A stretch of 64,000 bases of DNA from an uncultured Bizionia sp. (GCA_947496215.1 CANMCF010000016.1:1-64000), one strand, 5' to 3'; positions 7,132-16,407 are shown, counted from the first letter of the stretch. A program made the numbers and translations. Notes: generated by a model from the sequence alone, not told the origin.

Positions 7132-8817
7132 ATGAACATTTCCAATCCCTCATCTTGTTTTTTTCACAATAGTCTTATAAGACTATTCTTTTGCTTTAGC
7201 TATTTAACATTTTCTCAAAATGTAAAAGAAATAAAGATAATAGACTCTCTATCTTTATTGGATTATAATATTTTGAACACAAATATTAAAAGTAATGATT
7301 CACTACTAGTAGCAAATAGTTTAAGGGCTTATTTACATAAAGCAGAAAGACATTCAGATACGTTAAAAACTTATAGGGCATTCCTTTTATTGTATAAACA
7401 ACAAAATCACATTAAATATTTAGATAACATTATTGGCTTGTTACATAAAAGCAGTCCTAAATTTAACAAACAACTATCCATAGCCTATTTTGGAAAAGGG
7501 AGGTATTTTTACAGAAGGCACCAATTTAATGAGTCTCTTAAAAATTACTTAAAAGCAAACGAATTATTACCTGGTTTTGACATAGATATGAATATCGGGT
7601 TGATTAGAAACCGAATAGGAGAATATGATGAGGCGTTAAGATCATTTCAAAGGATAAAAAACACAAGTAGAGAAAAATTAAGTGATAGTGACTGGTTATG
7701 GCTATTATTTGCTTTGGCAGATACACATAGAAATTTAAAAGATTGGGATTCAACAAATTTCTATGTCAATTTAGGTCATAAAGAAGTGACCCGTACAAAT
7801 CTATTTGAGCGCAAACCTTATTTCACCCTTATGCAAGGAGCCAATTATTATGGAGCTCAAAAATATCACAAGTCTATAGATAGCATGCTTTCTGTCTCTA
7901 ATGATTTTATTGATAATAAAGATCAAGCCAATTTAATGTTCAACTATTATTTTATAGGAATTAGTGGTTATGAATTAGGAAGAAAGAAGCTTTCATTAAA
8001 CTATTTTAAAAAACTAGACTCTCTATACATTATTACGAACCATTTAGAGCCTGAGTTTAGAAAAGCATATGAGATTCTTATAAGCGAAAGCTCAAAGAAT
8101 GAGGACCTAAACAACCAACTAAAATATGTTAGTCGTCTTCTTGGCATTGATAGCATTTTAACTAAGGATTATAGGCTTTTGGCAAAAAGCATCTATCAAA
8201 AATATGACTCGCCAAAATTATTAGCCGAAAAACAAAAATTAATTAAGCAAATAAGCAGACAAAACTCTAAAACCTATTCTTGGTTAATAGTGTCACTTCT
8301 ATCTGTTTTTATCTTAGGATTAATAGTTGTTTATTTTATTAAACAGAACTCTAAAAACAAAAAGAAGTTTGAACGGTTATTACAAAATATAGAAAAAAGA
8401 GAAACCGAAGGAAAAGCAAAAAAGACCTTAACAAAAAAGGATGAAAAATTAAACATCAACCCAGAAGTCGTTAATATGGTTTTGAAAAAAATAGATAAAT
8501 TCGAAAAAGAGAAAAAGTTTATCAAATCAGACATAACCCTTAATAACTTGGCACGGCAATTTGACACTAACTCTAAATATTTATCGCTAATAATTAAACA
8601 TTTCAAACATAAAAGTTTCTCTAATTATATAAATTCGCTTCGCATTGAATATGCTATGGTGGAGCTTAAAAACAACAATGAGTATAAAAAATATACTCTT
8701 AAGGCAATAGCTAATCAATTTGGATTTAATTCCACTGAATCTTTCTCATCAGCATTTTTTAAAAGGACAGGGTTAAAACCTTCCTACTTTTTAAAGGAAT
8801 TATGGCAGAAAACATAA
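7132..8817 (+). CDS. TPR-transmembrane-AraC hybrid regulator
   Basis: The 561-residue protein has a signal-like N-terminus ending near FSYLTFSQ. A long tetratricopeptide-type helical region (about 30-370) follows, then one membrane segment (about 382-405, WLIVSLLSVFILGLIVVY), a charged linker, and a C-terminal AraC-type double helix-turn-helix (about 450-560, with SKYLSLIIKHF and IANQFGFNSTESFSSAFFKRTG). Such hybrids in Bacteroidota are thought to sense through the periplasmic TPRs and bind DNA through the AraC domain. The gene is very AT-rich compared with its left neighbour. It precedes a subtilase lipoprotein, its likely partner or target, and is flanked by matching palindromes. Confidence 0.8.
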   Translation: MNISNPSSCFFHNSLIRLFFCFSYLTFSQNVKEIKIIDSLSLLDYNILNTNIKSNDSLLVANSLRAYLHKAERHSDTLKTYRAFLLLYKQQNHIKYLDNIIGLLHKSSPKFNKQLSIAYFGKGRYFYRRHQFNESLKNYLKANELLPGFDIDMNIGLIRNRIGEYDEALRSFQRIKNTSREKLSDSDWLWLLFALADTHRNLKDWDSTNFYVNLGHKEVTRTNLFERKPYFTLMQGANYYGAQKYHKSIDSMLSVSNDFIDNKDQANLMFNYYFIGISGYELGRKKLSLNYFKKLDSLYIITNHLEPEFRKAYEILISESSKNEDLNNQLKYVSRLLGIDSILTKDYRLLAKSIYQKYDSPKLLAEKQKLIKQISRQNSKTYSWLIVSLLSVFILGLIVVYFIKQNSKNKKKFERLLQNIEKRETEGKAKKTLTKKDEKLNINPEVVNMVLKKIDKFEKEKKFIKSDITLNNLARQFDTNSKYLSLIIKHFKHKSFSNYINSLRIEYAMVELKNNNEYKKYTLKAIANQFGFNSTESFSSAFFKRTGLKPSYFLKELWQKT

Positions 8818-8840
8818 CGAAATTCACGAATTTCGTTATG
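8813..8840. promoter_or_regulatory. Near-perfect 28 bp palindrome after the regulator gene
   Basis: Its half-site CATAACGAAATTC matches its partner except at the central pair. It overlaps the regulator's TAA stop codon and repeats the core of the palindrome at 7017-7042. It lies about 115 bases upstream of the promoter-like element of the subtilase gene and lacks a T-run. A regulator binding site is more likely than a terminator. Confidence 0.55.
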
Positions 8841-8931
8841 TTAAGCTCCTTATAACTTGCCAAATAGAGCGGCTATCACTTTATTTGAACACCTTTACAT
8901 ATACTGATTAATGCAGATTATCGTCCCTCCC

Positions 8932-8961
8932 TTGGAGTATTTCTATAAAACATAATCTTTG
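8932..8961 (+). promoter_or_regulatory. Putative promoter of the subtilase gene
   Basis: TTG at 8932-8934, an 18-base spacer and TAATCTTTG at 8953-8961 resemble the Bacteroidota promoter, with one extra base in the -7 box. The start codon at 8976 follows closely. Confidence 0.35.
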
Positions 8962-8975
8962 GTGATCAATTTTCA

Positions 8976-10640
8976 ATGAGAAATAAATATTTACAGATGA
9001 ATAAATTCTATGCAATGTTACTCATCTTCTTTCTTCAATGTAAGAAAGAAGAGGTTTTTAAATCAATAGGATATATTAATAGAAGGGAAATAATCAATAA
9101 TGATAATGTTATTCATGATGAAAGTTGGTTTAATAAAGATGCTTTGGAAGATTCTATTCCTGGACTAAGTCTTTTAAGAGCTGATAAAACTATTTTAAAC
9201 ACTAAAAGAGGTGAGAAAGTTATAGTTGCTGTAATTGATACTAAGTTTGATATTAATCATTTCCTTTTAAAAGATTTCATTTGGAAAAACCCCAAAGAGA
9301 CATTAAACCATAAAGATGACGATAACAATGGTTATGTAGATGACATCTATGGTTGGAATTTTATAGGTAATAATCAAGGAGAAAATGTGGTAAATGCCAA
9401 TTATGAGTCTGTTAGGATTTTACGATATTACCGTGGTCGTTTTGAAAACAAAGATTCAACCCAAATAAAAAACAAAGAGAGGTTGCATTATGCTACATAT
9501 ATAAAGGCAAAAGACCAATTAAAATCTAAACTAATTTTAGCCTCAAGACAAAAAGAACGCTCAAACAAAATAAGAGATAAATATGTTGAAGCCAGAAATG
9601 CTTTAAAATCGTATTTCCCAGATTATAATTATACTACAGGCATTTTAGAATCAATTGATACTACTCAAAATCCTCATCTCATTCCCTATATAAATGAAAT
9701 TAGAGAAGTCATAAAATGGAAAGAATCTGATGAAATGATTATTTCTCTTAATAAATCTTATACTAATGATTTAGACAAAAGGTTGAATATTGCCTTCAAT
9801 GAGAGAGCTCTAGTTGGTGATAACCCAGATGATATAAATGATTCGATTTATGGTAATAATAATGTTTTTAGTCTACTCAAAACATTTAATCACGGAACAC
9901 GTGTTTCAAGTACAATAACAAGTGTCTTTAATAATCATAAAAGTCAATTGAAAATTATGCCCCTTTCTGTTGTTCCCTCTGGAAATTTTCAAGATAAAGA
10001 TTTGGCTCTTGCCATACGTTATGCAGTAAATAATGGTGCTAAGGTTATCAATATGAGTTTTGGAAAGGAGCTTTCTTTACATAAAGAGTGGGTTTTTGAT
10101 GCCATTAAGTATGCAGAAGAGCATAATGTACTACTAATAAACGCCTCAGGAAACAGCTCTAAAAACATTGATATTCAAGGAAACACCTATCCAATAGATA
10201 CTGATAATGATAGACAAGAGATAGCAGATAATTTCTTATGTGTGGGTTCCTCCACATTTCACTTAAACGAAAATTTAAAATCTAGAATTTCTAATTATGG
10301 TAAAAAAAATGTTGATGTCTTTGCCCCAGGGGAAAACCTCCATTCCGCTTTACCTTTTAATAAAACCCGTAAAGATAGTGGTACATCATTAGCATCAGCC
10401 TTAACCTCAGGAGTTGCCGCATTGATTTTCTCATACTACCCTAATCTAACAGCAAGCCAAGTAAAACACATCATTATGGATAGTGGTGTGGAATACACCT
10501 TTCCTGTAAAGACACCAACTAGAAAAGACAAGGATAAAATGACCCCGTTCAACGAGCTATCCAAATCTGGCAAGATAGTAAATACCTACAATGCCTTGAT
10601 AATGGCAGATAGCATTTCCAAGAAAAAGAAATCAAAATAG
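8976..10640 (+). CDS. S8 family (subtilisin-like) serine peptidase, putative lipoprotein
   Basis: The 554-residue protein has a short hydrophobic N-terminus ending in FFLQC (residue 22), consistent with a lipoprotein. The catalytic triad is visible: Asp88 in VIDTKFD, His306 in NHGTRV, and Ser471 in SGTSLAS, with the oxyanion Asn392 in SGN. About 218 residues separate Asp from His, much more than in classical subtilisins. That insert holds a charged, helical segment (about 140-275). A second ATG at 8997 would give an even shorter lipoprotein signal. Its substrate is unknown. The genes on either side are an AraC-type regulator and another exported peptidase. Confidence 0.85.
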   Translation: MRNKYLQMNKFYAMLLIFFLQCKKEEVFKSIGYINRREIINNDNVIHDESWFNKDALEDSIPGLSLLRADKTILNTKRGEKVIVAVIDTKFDINHFLLKDFIWKNPKETLNHKDDDNNGYVDDIYGWNFIGNNQGENVVNANYESVRILRYYRGRFENKDSTQIKNKERLHYATYIKAKDQLKSKLILASRQKERSNKIRDKYVEARNALKSYFPDYNYTTGILESIDTTQNPHLIPYINEIREVIKWKESDEMIISLNKSYTNDLDKRLNIAFNERALVGDNPDDINDSIYGNNNVFSLLKTFNHGTRVSSTITSVFNNHKSQLKIMPLSVVPSGNFQDKDLALAIRYAVNNGAKVINMSFGKELSLHKEWVFDAIKYAEEHNVLLINASGNSSKNIDIQGNTYPIDTDNDRQEIADNFLCVGSSTFHLNENLKSRISNYGKKNVDVFAPGENLHSALPFNKTRKDSGTSLASALTSGVAALIFSYYPNLTASQVKHIIMDSGVEYTFPVKTPTRKDKDKMTPFNELSKSGKIVNTYNALIMADSISKKKKSK

Positions 10641-10691
10641 ACGTTTTATCATAAAATAAATAACTCAATTATTTTATATCGGTAGCATATA

Positions 10692-10733
10692 TGGCAAACA
10701 GGCCACCCGGACTACCAATTGAAAGAAAAATAA
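10692..10733 (+). pseudogene. 3' remnant of an S9 peptidase gene
   Basis: The 14 codons read WQTGHPDYQLKEK-stop. They match the last codons of the intact S9 peptidase downstream (WQTGHPNYQLKE-stop at 12924-12962) with few base changes. Upstream of the TGG the similarity stops and there is an in-frame TAG. This fragment is therefore probably the tail of a lost tandem copy of the S9 gene, cut off where the AT-rich subtilase block begins. Confidence 0.7.
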
Positions 10734-10739
10734 CCACCT

Positions 10740-12962
10740 TTGAAAACTAAAACCATACAAGAAAAACCAAAGTTAATTTATCTGTATTGTCTCCTAGGCG
10801 TACTGCTTTGGAATTGCAATAACAACAATGTGCAAGACACTGTCTTTACTCCTCCAGAAATAAATGGTCTGCGTGTGGAGGATAGCTATTTTGGTAAAAA
10901 AATTACAGACCCCTATCGTAACTTGGAGGACTTAAAGGACTCCTCCATTGTCAATTGGTATAAGAAACAAACCAATTATGCCAATACTCTATTGGACAGC
11001 ATTAAAGGCAGAGATACGTTAATAGAGCAATTATATGAGATAAACAACAGGAAATCTTTTTTCTTAAAGCGTCAATTCATAACAGAAAATGATACTCGGT
11101 TCTATTTGAAGAAACTTGCAGGAAAATCGTATAAACTTTATTATAAAAAAGCCACAGACAGCTTGGAAACGTTGTTGTTTGACCCTAAAACTTATAAAGA
11201 GGAAACAGAAAACAAGTATTACATAAACTACATAAAACCCAGTTGGGACGAAAAATATATTGTGGCTTCCTTGACGTATTCTGGAAAAGAACACTCCGAA
11301 CTAGTCATTATAGATGTAGCAAAACAAAAACAGTTGCCACAAACCATAACAAACGCATGGCCTTCCTCCTTCCTAGGTGTCAATTGGTTGCCAGACAACA
11401 GTGGATTTACGTATTTGCACTTCCCGGAAACCACCCCAGATCATCCAGACTTCAAAAAAAATAGCCAAAGTGTTTTGTATACCCTTGGACAAGACCCCAA
11501 ACAGCTAAACTATATTTTTGGAAATAAAACACATCCACAATTAAACATCAATGCCAAAGAAAAACCCACCACCAAGATTAAATATGCCAATGACAAGTAT
11601 ATAGTTGGCTATATATCTGGTGTGGATAACTATTGGTCAGCTTATTATGCCAAAATTGAATACATAAAAGCAGGACTGTTAAATTGGAAACCATTGTTTA
11701 AAAGTGAAGACAAGGTAAAGACCAGTCGCGGCATTTTCAAAGGCGACGACTATATCTACATGACCAACAAGAACGCGGAAAACTTCAAATTGGCGTCTGT
11801 AAATACAAATGCCTTGAATTTTGATGACCCGACCGTCTTATTCGAAGAAAAAGAAGATGAAGTCATAAAAAGCTTCAGGGTAACCAAAGACGCCATATAT
11901 GTCGTGACGAGCAAATATGGCATAGAAGCCCAACTATACAAAATAGACGGCAATGAAACTCAAAAACTGGAATTGCCAAAAAAAGCAGGTCGAATAGATT
12001 TGGCAGCAAAATCGGTTAACTATGATGATATGTGGATAACCATCAGCGGTTGGATTAGTGATGACGAACGTTATGTGTATGATGTGGAGACCAATACGTT
12101 CGAAGAAGCCAATTTTACGGACGACAGTGTTTTTCCTGAGTTCGAAAATATGGTTATGGAAGAAGTTCTGGTTCCTTCTCATGATGGCATACAAGTTCCT
12201 TTATCAATAATCTACAACAAAAACATCAAGAAGGACAGCGACAATCCTACGTTCTTTTTTGGCTACGGCGCCTATGGTGACAACATAAGCCCCGTATTTT
12301 CGCCTATTTTCTTGAATTTTGTAAGAGAAGGAGGTGTCTTATGCTATCCACATGTAAGAGGTGGTGGTGAAAAAGGAGATGCTTGGCATCAGGGAGGTTT
12401 CAAGACCACAAAGCCCAATACCTGGAAGGACTTGATAGCGTGTACCGAATATATGATCGATCAAAAATACACATCCAAAAACAAGACTGCCATATATGGA
12501 GGTAGTGCTGGTGGTATCATGGTAGGTCGTGCCATGACCGAACGTCCGGATTTATTTGCCGCAGTCATAACAAACTCGGGGGCGCTAAATGTTGCTCGCA
12601 TGGAAAGTGAAAAGGCTATTGGAGGAAGCAACTACAAAGAGTTTGGTACCATCAAGGATTCTACGGAATGTATGGCCTTGTTGGAAATGGATGCATATTT
12701 ACATATAAAAGATAGCGTGGATTATCCTGCCACTTATTTGACTGTAGGAATGAACGACCCTAGGGTCGTACCTTGGGAATCCGGTAAGTTCGCGGCGCGT
12801 ATGCAGCAAGCCAACGCATTGAAAAAGCCAATATTGCTTCATGCGGATTTCGATACAGGACACAGTGGTGGTTCAGGTATGAAATTCTATAGGGAATGGG
12901 CCAATGTGTTTTCATTTGTATTTTGGCAAACAGGCCACCCAAACTATCAACTGAAAGAATAA
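10740..12962 (+). CDS. Prolyl oligopeptidase family (S9A) serine peptidase, lipoprotein
   Basis: The 740-residue protein has the N-terminal propeller and C-terminal alpha/beta hydrolase layout of prolyl oligopeptidases and the usual length. The catalytic residues are Ser589 in GGSAGG, Asp673 in MNDPRVVPW and His708 in DTGHSGG. The start is TTG: an in-frame stop lies just upstream, and the first residues give a lipoprotein signal ending LLWNC near residue 26, which a later ATG would remove. It should cleave proline-containing oligopeptides in the periplasm or at the cell surface. A remnant of a second copy lies immediately upstream. Confidence 0.88.
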   Translation: MKTKTIQEKPKLIYLYCLLGVLLWNCNNNNVQDTVFTPPEINGLRVEDSYFGKKITDPYRNLEDLKDSSIVNWYKKQTNYANTLLDSIKGRDTLIEQLYEINNRKSFFLKRQFITENDTRFYLKKLAGKSYKLYYKKATDSLETLLFDPKTYKEETENKYYINYIKPSWDEKYIVASLTYSGKEHSELVIIDVAKQKQLPQTITNAWPSSFLGVNWLPDNSGFTYLHFPETTPDHPDFKKNSQSVLYTLGQDPKQLNYIFGNKTHPQLNINAKEKPTTKIKYANDKYIVGYISGVDNYWSAYYAKIEYIKAGLLNWKPLFKSEDKVKTSRGIFKGDDYIYMTNKNAENFKLASVNTNALNFDDPTVLFEEKEDEVIKSFRVTKDAIYVVTSKYGIEAQLYKIDGNETQKLELPKKAGRIDLAAKSVNYDDMWITISGWISDDERYVYDVETNTFEEANFTDDSVFPEFENMVMEEVLVPSHDGIQVPLSIIYNKNIKKDSDNPTFFFGYGAYGDNISPVFSPIFLNFVREGGVLCYPHVRGGGEKGDAWHQGGFKTTKPNTWKDLIACTEYMIDQKYTSKNKTAIYGGSAGGIMVGRAMTERPDLFAAVITNSGALNVARMESEKAIGGSNYKEFGTIKDSTECMALLEMDAYLHIKDSVDYPATYLTVGMNDPRVVPWESGKFAARMQQANALKKPILLHADFDTGHSGGSGMKFYREWANVFSFVFWQTGHPNYQLKE

Positions 12963-13012
12963 AAACAACCAATGCCCTTTTACATAAAAGGGCATAACTA
13001 AAAAACAAGACA

Positions 13013-13183
13013 ATGGACAACATCGCTACATTGGGAATTTTGGCAATCGTATGGGCAATCGTAAAGGTGCTAGGCATAATTACACTCTTTTACCTCTTTC
13101 TCAAAATATATAAAACAGGAATGTATTATTTAGAATTAAAAACAAAATACTTGGAACAAAAAATGGGCTTGGACAACGATTAG
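13013..13183 (+). CDS. Small single-pass membrane protein, 56 residues
   Basis: An ATG ORF of 56 codons follows the S9 peptidase stop by 50 bases. It encodes a hydrophobic segment at about residues 5-30 (LGILAIVWAIVKVL, GIITLFYLF) and then a charged tail (KTKYLEQKMGLDND). Composition and topology are those of a real small membrane protein. No function is known. A hairpin-forming sequence (GCCCTTTTACATAAAAGGGC) lies between it and the peptidase gene. Confidence 0.5.
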   Translation: MDNIATLGILAIVWAIVKVLGIITLFYLFLKIYKTGMYYLELKTKYLEQKMGLDND

Positions 13184-13395
13184 TTGTCCATGCTCATATC
13201 ATTGGAAAACAAGCAATGAACGAGACCAGAACTCCAACCATGTGCCATGGTCTCCTCACGCCATCCCTTCCCGGACAATTGCAACGAAAACATTTTTCAC
13301 CTCATTTACAATAGAAGACATCAAAAGACGTTTTACACGTCTATGACCTAATAATTTTAAAAACAGGCTTCATCAACCAAACCATTAATACCATT

Positions 13396-13444
13396 CATTA
13401 AATTATCTTTTACCTTCTAACATTAAATTATCATTACCCTCTAA
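13396..13444. repeat. Two tandem copies of a ~25 bp AT-rich unit
   Basis: The unit begins CATTAAATTATC and ends TCTAA. The two copies are adjacent and differ at a few bases. They lie directly before the start codon at 13454, so they form part of the leader or promoter of the following gene. Nothing else is recognised between 13184 and 13396 except an inverted repeat GAGACCA/TGGTCTC at 13222-13254. Confidence 0.5.
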
Positions 13445-13453
13445 ATTAAAAAC

Positions 13454-15787
13454 ATGCATCAATCAAAATTACTTGCGGTACTCCTCGTACTGTTCACCCT
13501 TGGTTTCTACGCGCAGGAAGCCCCATTGCTAAACAAGTATGCCAACTATTTCGAGCACAAGCAGGAAACCATCTATACCCAATTGAACAAGTCCAATGTC
13601 CTGGCAAACGAAAACCTGTGGTTTCAATCCTACATCTATTTCAACCAGGAATCCGCACCCTATGCCAGTACGACCAATGTCTATTACAACGTCTACGATG
13701 CCTCTGGGCACTTGGTGGACCAAAAGGTCTTCAACGCCAAAGACGGTACCGTCACCGGGCACATTGCCATAGACGACAAGTACGCCACCGGAGTCTATTA
13801 TTTGAAGACGACCACCAACTGGATGCGAAATTTCAACGTGGACAATTCCGATCTCAAGACCTTTGTCGTCAATGCGGAAACGACCGCTTCGGAACAATCC
13901 ACCACGGGAGTGGACGATTTGACGATCACACCGGAAGGTGGCAGCTTGATAGCAAATACCTACAACACCATTGGCATAAGGATTGGAAACAAGTTGGATT
14001 TCAAAAAGACAAGGGCTGTCATGAAGAACAGCAATGGGGAAACCGTCGGCTTTGCCTCCATAAACGAGCACGGGTTGGGAAAGTTCGGTGTCACATTGGC
14101 CAAAAACGAGGATTATACCGTAAGCGTCCTCCACGATGGCAAGGAGATCTCATCCCAAACCATTCGCGGCATAAAGCCAAATGGGGTAAACCTCACCCTA
14201 AACAACAAGGCGGACAAGGTGCTCCTCACCTTCCGGACCAACCCCGCGACATTGAAGACCTTGGTTGGCAAGACCTACTCGCTTTACTTCCATAGGGATG
14301 GAGAGATAAACGTCGCCTACATCGATTTCAATGAAAACGTGTTGCAATACACGATCCCCCTATCCAGATCGGATCTCATGAGCGGGATGAACATCCTCAC
14401 GTTGTTGGATGAGAAGCATACACCGGTATTGGAGCGCATGCTATTCAACCCCATCGATGCCAAGGTCGGCCAATTGGGTACCGTAGCCGTGAAAAGACAC
14501 AGGGATTCTACCACCTTGACCATACAAACCAATGTAAGGGCTGGGGCAGACAACAACTTTAGTGCCTCCATCCTACCCGCGGATACCAAGAGTGCCAATT
14601 TCGAGGACAACATAGTCACGAAACTCCTGCTGTCCCCTTACCTGACATCCGCCTTGGATGGCTACGGCAACCATTTGGGTGATTTGGGCAAGAAGGCCAT
14701 GTACGACCTGGACCTGCTCCTAATCTCCGAAGGCCCCAGCAAGCAATCCTGGAACGACATCATTTACAGGCCACAAGGCATTGTCCACCCGTTCGACACG
14801 GGATTCCAGATAAAGGGGAAGCTGAACAAGACCAAGTACGACAAGACCAACACATTGGAATTGATTTCGCCCATAAATGGCTTGACCATAAAAAGCCGTT
14901 TGGCCAAAGGCAATCTCTTCGCTTTCGACAACCTGTACCTCAACAAGGATTCGGCGATAAACTTCATTTTGAGGAACAGTAGGAACAAGACCTTGAAGGT
15001 ACATCCCTACTACAACTTCTTTCCCAAGCCCATCGTGGATTCCTTGGATGTGAAGGTAAAGTCCGAGACATTGACAATTCCCGAGATCAGCCAAGTTCAA
15101 AACCTGGAACATTTCATAGTAGATGAAAACACCGTGGAGTTGGAAGAGATAAGCTTGGAGGTAAAGAAGGTAAAGAAACCAAGGAACAAACCCACGGGGT
15201 TCCATGATTCGGACAAGGTGGACATCCCGGAAAGTGCCAACCAATTCCAACTGGTAACGGATTTCATAGCCCAACACGGGTTCGATGTCTCAAACTCCGG
15301 AGGCAACGTAACCATATTGTCCAGAAGGGCCAGAAGCACAAGCCGCATTTCCCCACTCGTATTCCTGGACCACGCCCCGATAAACAGCAACTTGCAACAA
15401 ATAACGAACATGAGGCTTTTTCAAGTGGAGGAGATCTTCATTTCCAAAACCGGATCCGGTCTGGGGGCTGGCGCAGCAGGAGGTGCCATAAGCATCTTCA
15501 CCAAGTTGGACTCGGGCAGCCTAAGGCAAAGTTTTTACAAGACCTTCGAGATCGCCTTCGGCTTTGATGCCCAGAAGGCATTTGAAGCCCCTTTCTATAC
15601 GTCCACCGATTCCGAGAACTACAACTTCTATGGTGTAATAGATTGGAAACCTACCTTGAAGGCGGACAAGGATGGTTTAATCTCCATCAAGATTCCCAAC
15701 AACAAGAAAGAAGTAAGACTCTCCATAAATGGCATGGATGAAGACGGCAACCTGTACCACCTCACCAAGACCGTGACCTTGGAATGA
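13454..15787 (+). CDS. Large secreted protein with MG2-like and TonB-plug-like domains
   Basis: The 777-residue protein has a signal peptide (cleavage near FYAQ, residue 21). Its N-terminal region resembles the MG2-type beta-sandwich domains of a common Bacteroidota exported family (QLNKSNVLANENLWFQSYIY). Several more beta domains follow. Near residues 640-680 there is a TonB-receptor plug-like segment (LVFLDHAPINSNLQQI to GAAGGAISIFTK), but no beta-barrel follows. It is presumably periplasmic or outer-membrane associated, and its function is unknown. The gene is GC-richer than the peptidase genes upstream, stands alone, and ends in a strong terminator. Confidence 0.65.
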   Translation: MHQSKLLAVLLVLFTLGFYAQEAPLLNKYANYFEHKQETIYTQLNKSNVLANENLWFQSYIYFNQESAPYASTTNVYYNVYDASGHLVDQKVFNAKDGTVTGHIAIDDKYATGVYYLKTTTNWMRNFNVDNSDLKTFVVNAETTASEQSTTGVDDLTITPEGGSLIANTYNTIGIRIGNKLDFKKTRAVMKNSNGETVGFASINEHGLGKFGVTLAKNEDYTVSVLHDGKEISSQTIRGIKPNGVNLTLNNKADKVLLTFRTNPATLKTLVGKTYSLYFHRDGEINVAYIDFNENVLQYTIPLSRSDLMSGMNILTLLDEKHTPVLERMLFNPIDAKVGQLGTVAVKRHRDSTTLTIQTNVRAGADNNFSASILPADTKSANFEDNIVTKLLLSPYLTSALDGYGNHLGDLGKKAMYDLDLLLISEGPSKQSWNDIIYRPQGIVHPFDTGFQIKGKLNKTKYDKTNTLELISPINGLTIKSRLAKGNLFAFDNLYLNKDSAINFILRNSRNKTLKVHPYYNFFPKPIVDSLDVKVKSETLTIPEISQVQNLEHFIVDENTVELEEISLEVKKVKKPRNKPTGFHDSDKVDIPESANQFQLVTDFIAQHGFDVSNSGGNVTILSRRARSTSRISPLVFLDHAPINSNLQQITNMRLFQVEEIFISKTGSGLGAGAAGGAISIFTKLDSGSLRQSFYKTFEIAFGFDAQKAFEAPFYTSTDSENYNFYGVIDWKPTLKADKDGLISIKIPNNKKEVRLSINGMDEDGNLYHLTKTVTLE

Positions 15788-15814
15788 TGCCCGATCATGC
15801 ATTTGATGAAGAAA

Positions 15815-15848
15815 AGCCTTCACCTGAAATTCAGGTGAAGGCTTTTTT
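15815..15848 (+). terminator. Intrinsic terminator after the MG2/plug-like gene
   Basis: A stem of at least 13 bp (AGCCTTCACCTGA/TCAGGTGAAGGCT) is followed by six T residues. On the other strand it runs into a mixed T/C tract and may also stop the convergent gene that ends at 15893. Confidence 0.9.
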
Positions 15849-15892
15849 CTTGCAAGGATGCGATCTTGCTTCTATTTGGAAATGAAACGAAA

Positions 15893-16264
15893 TCAATCCT
15901 TTTTCTTGTCCTCTTTTTTATGGTCATCCTGTACGGCTTCGTCTCTGTACTTGCAACACGGGTGTATCCCATCGTATGCTTCGTCGGTTGCCTTCAACTC
16001 CTTGGTGTCATGTCCTACCGCCACGATGCTTTGCGATATGGTCTCCAAGTTGGTCTTGCGGGCATCGTAGATGAGTTTCAATTCGTGGGTCTTCACGTTC
16101 CATACCGCCGACTTCACGCCTTTGGTCTTCAAACTTGCCTTTTCGATGCGTTGCTTGCACATCATGCAAACACCATCCACCTCCAGGGAGGCTCTTTCGT
16201 TCTTGTTTTGTGCAAATGTTGCCGTACCTATCAGTAACATTGCCAATATCATAAATCTTTTCAT
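15893..16264 (-). CDS. Periplasmic heavy-metal-associated (HMA) domain protein
   Basis: The 123-residue protein has a signal peptide (cleavage near ATFAQ). An HMA fold follows with the metal-binding motif GVCMMCKQRIEKA. A second cysteine pair (HPCCKYRD) and an acidic/basic tail with DDHKKEDKKKD end the protein. It should bind a soft metal such as Cu(I) in the periplasm. The TonB-dependent receptor gene lies 143 bases upstream on the same strand. Together with the genes to 19946 it forms a metal-handling cluster. Confidence 0.8.
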   Translation of the reverse strand: MKRFMILAMLLIGTATFAQNKNERASLEVDGVCMMCKQRIEKASLKTKGVKSAVWNVKTHELKLIYDARKTNLETISQSIVAVGHDTKELKATDEAYDGIHPCCKYRDEAVQDDHKKEDKKKD

Positions 16265-16407
16265 CTGTTTGTTGTTTTATATCTGTTATCTATGACATTC
16301 ACATGATCATGAATGTTTCATCATTCTATTTTTTCCATCAGGCCAGACGCAGTTGCGACCTGACATCCATCAAACTCCTCACGACTGCGTTCGGGAGGCA
16401 TTTTCCC

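Noticed and set aside
13529-14295. Long frames of about 200 codons on both strands within the plug-like protein gene
   Set aside because: GC-rich sequence removes stops in other frames. The real frame has a signal peptide and coherent domains.
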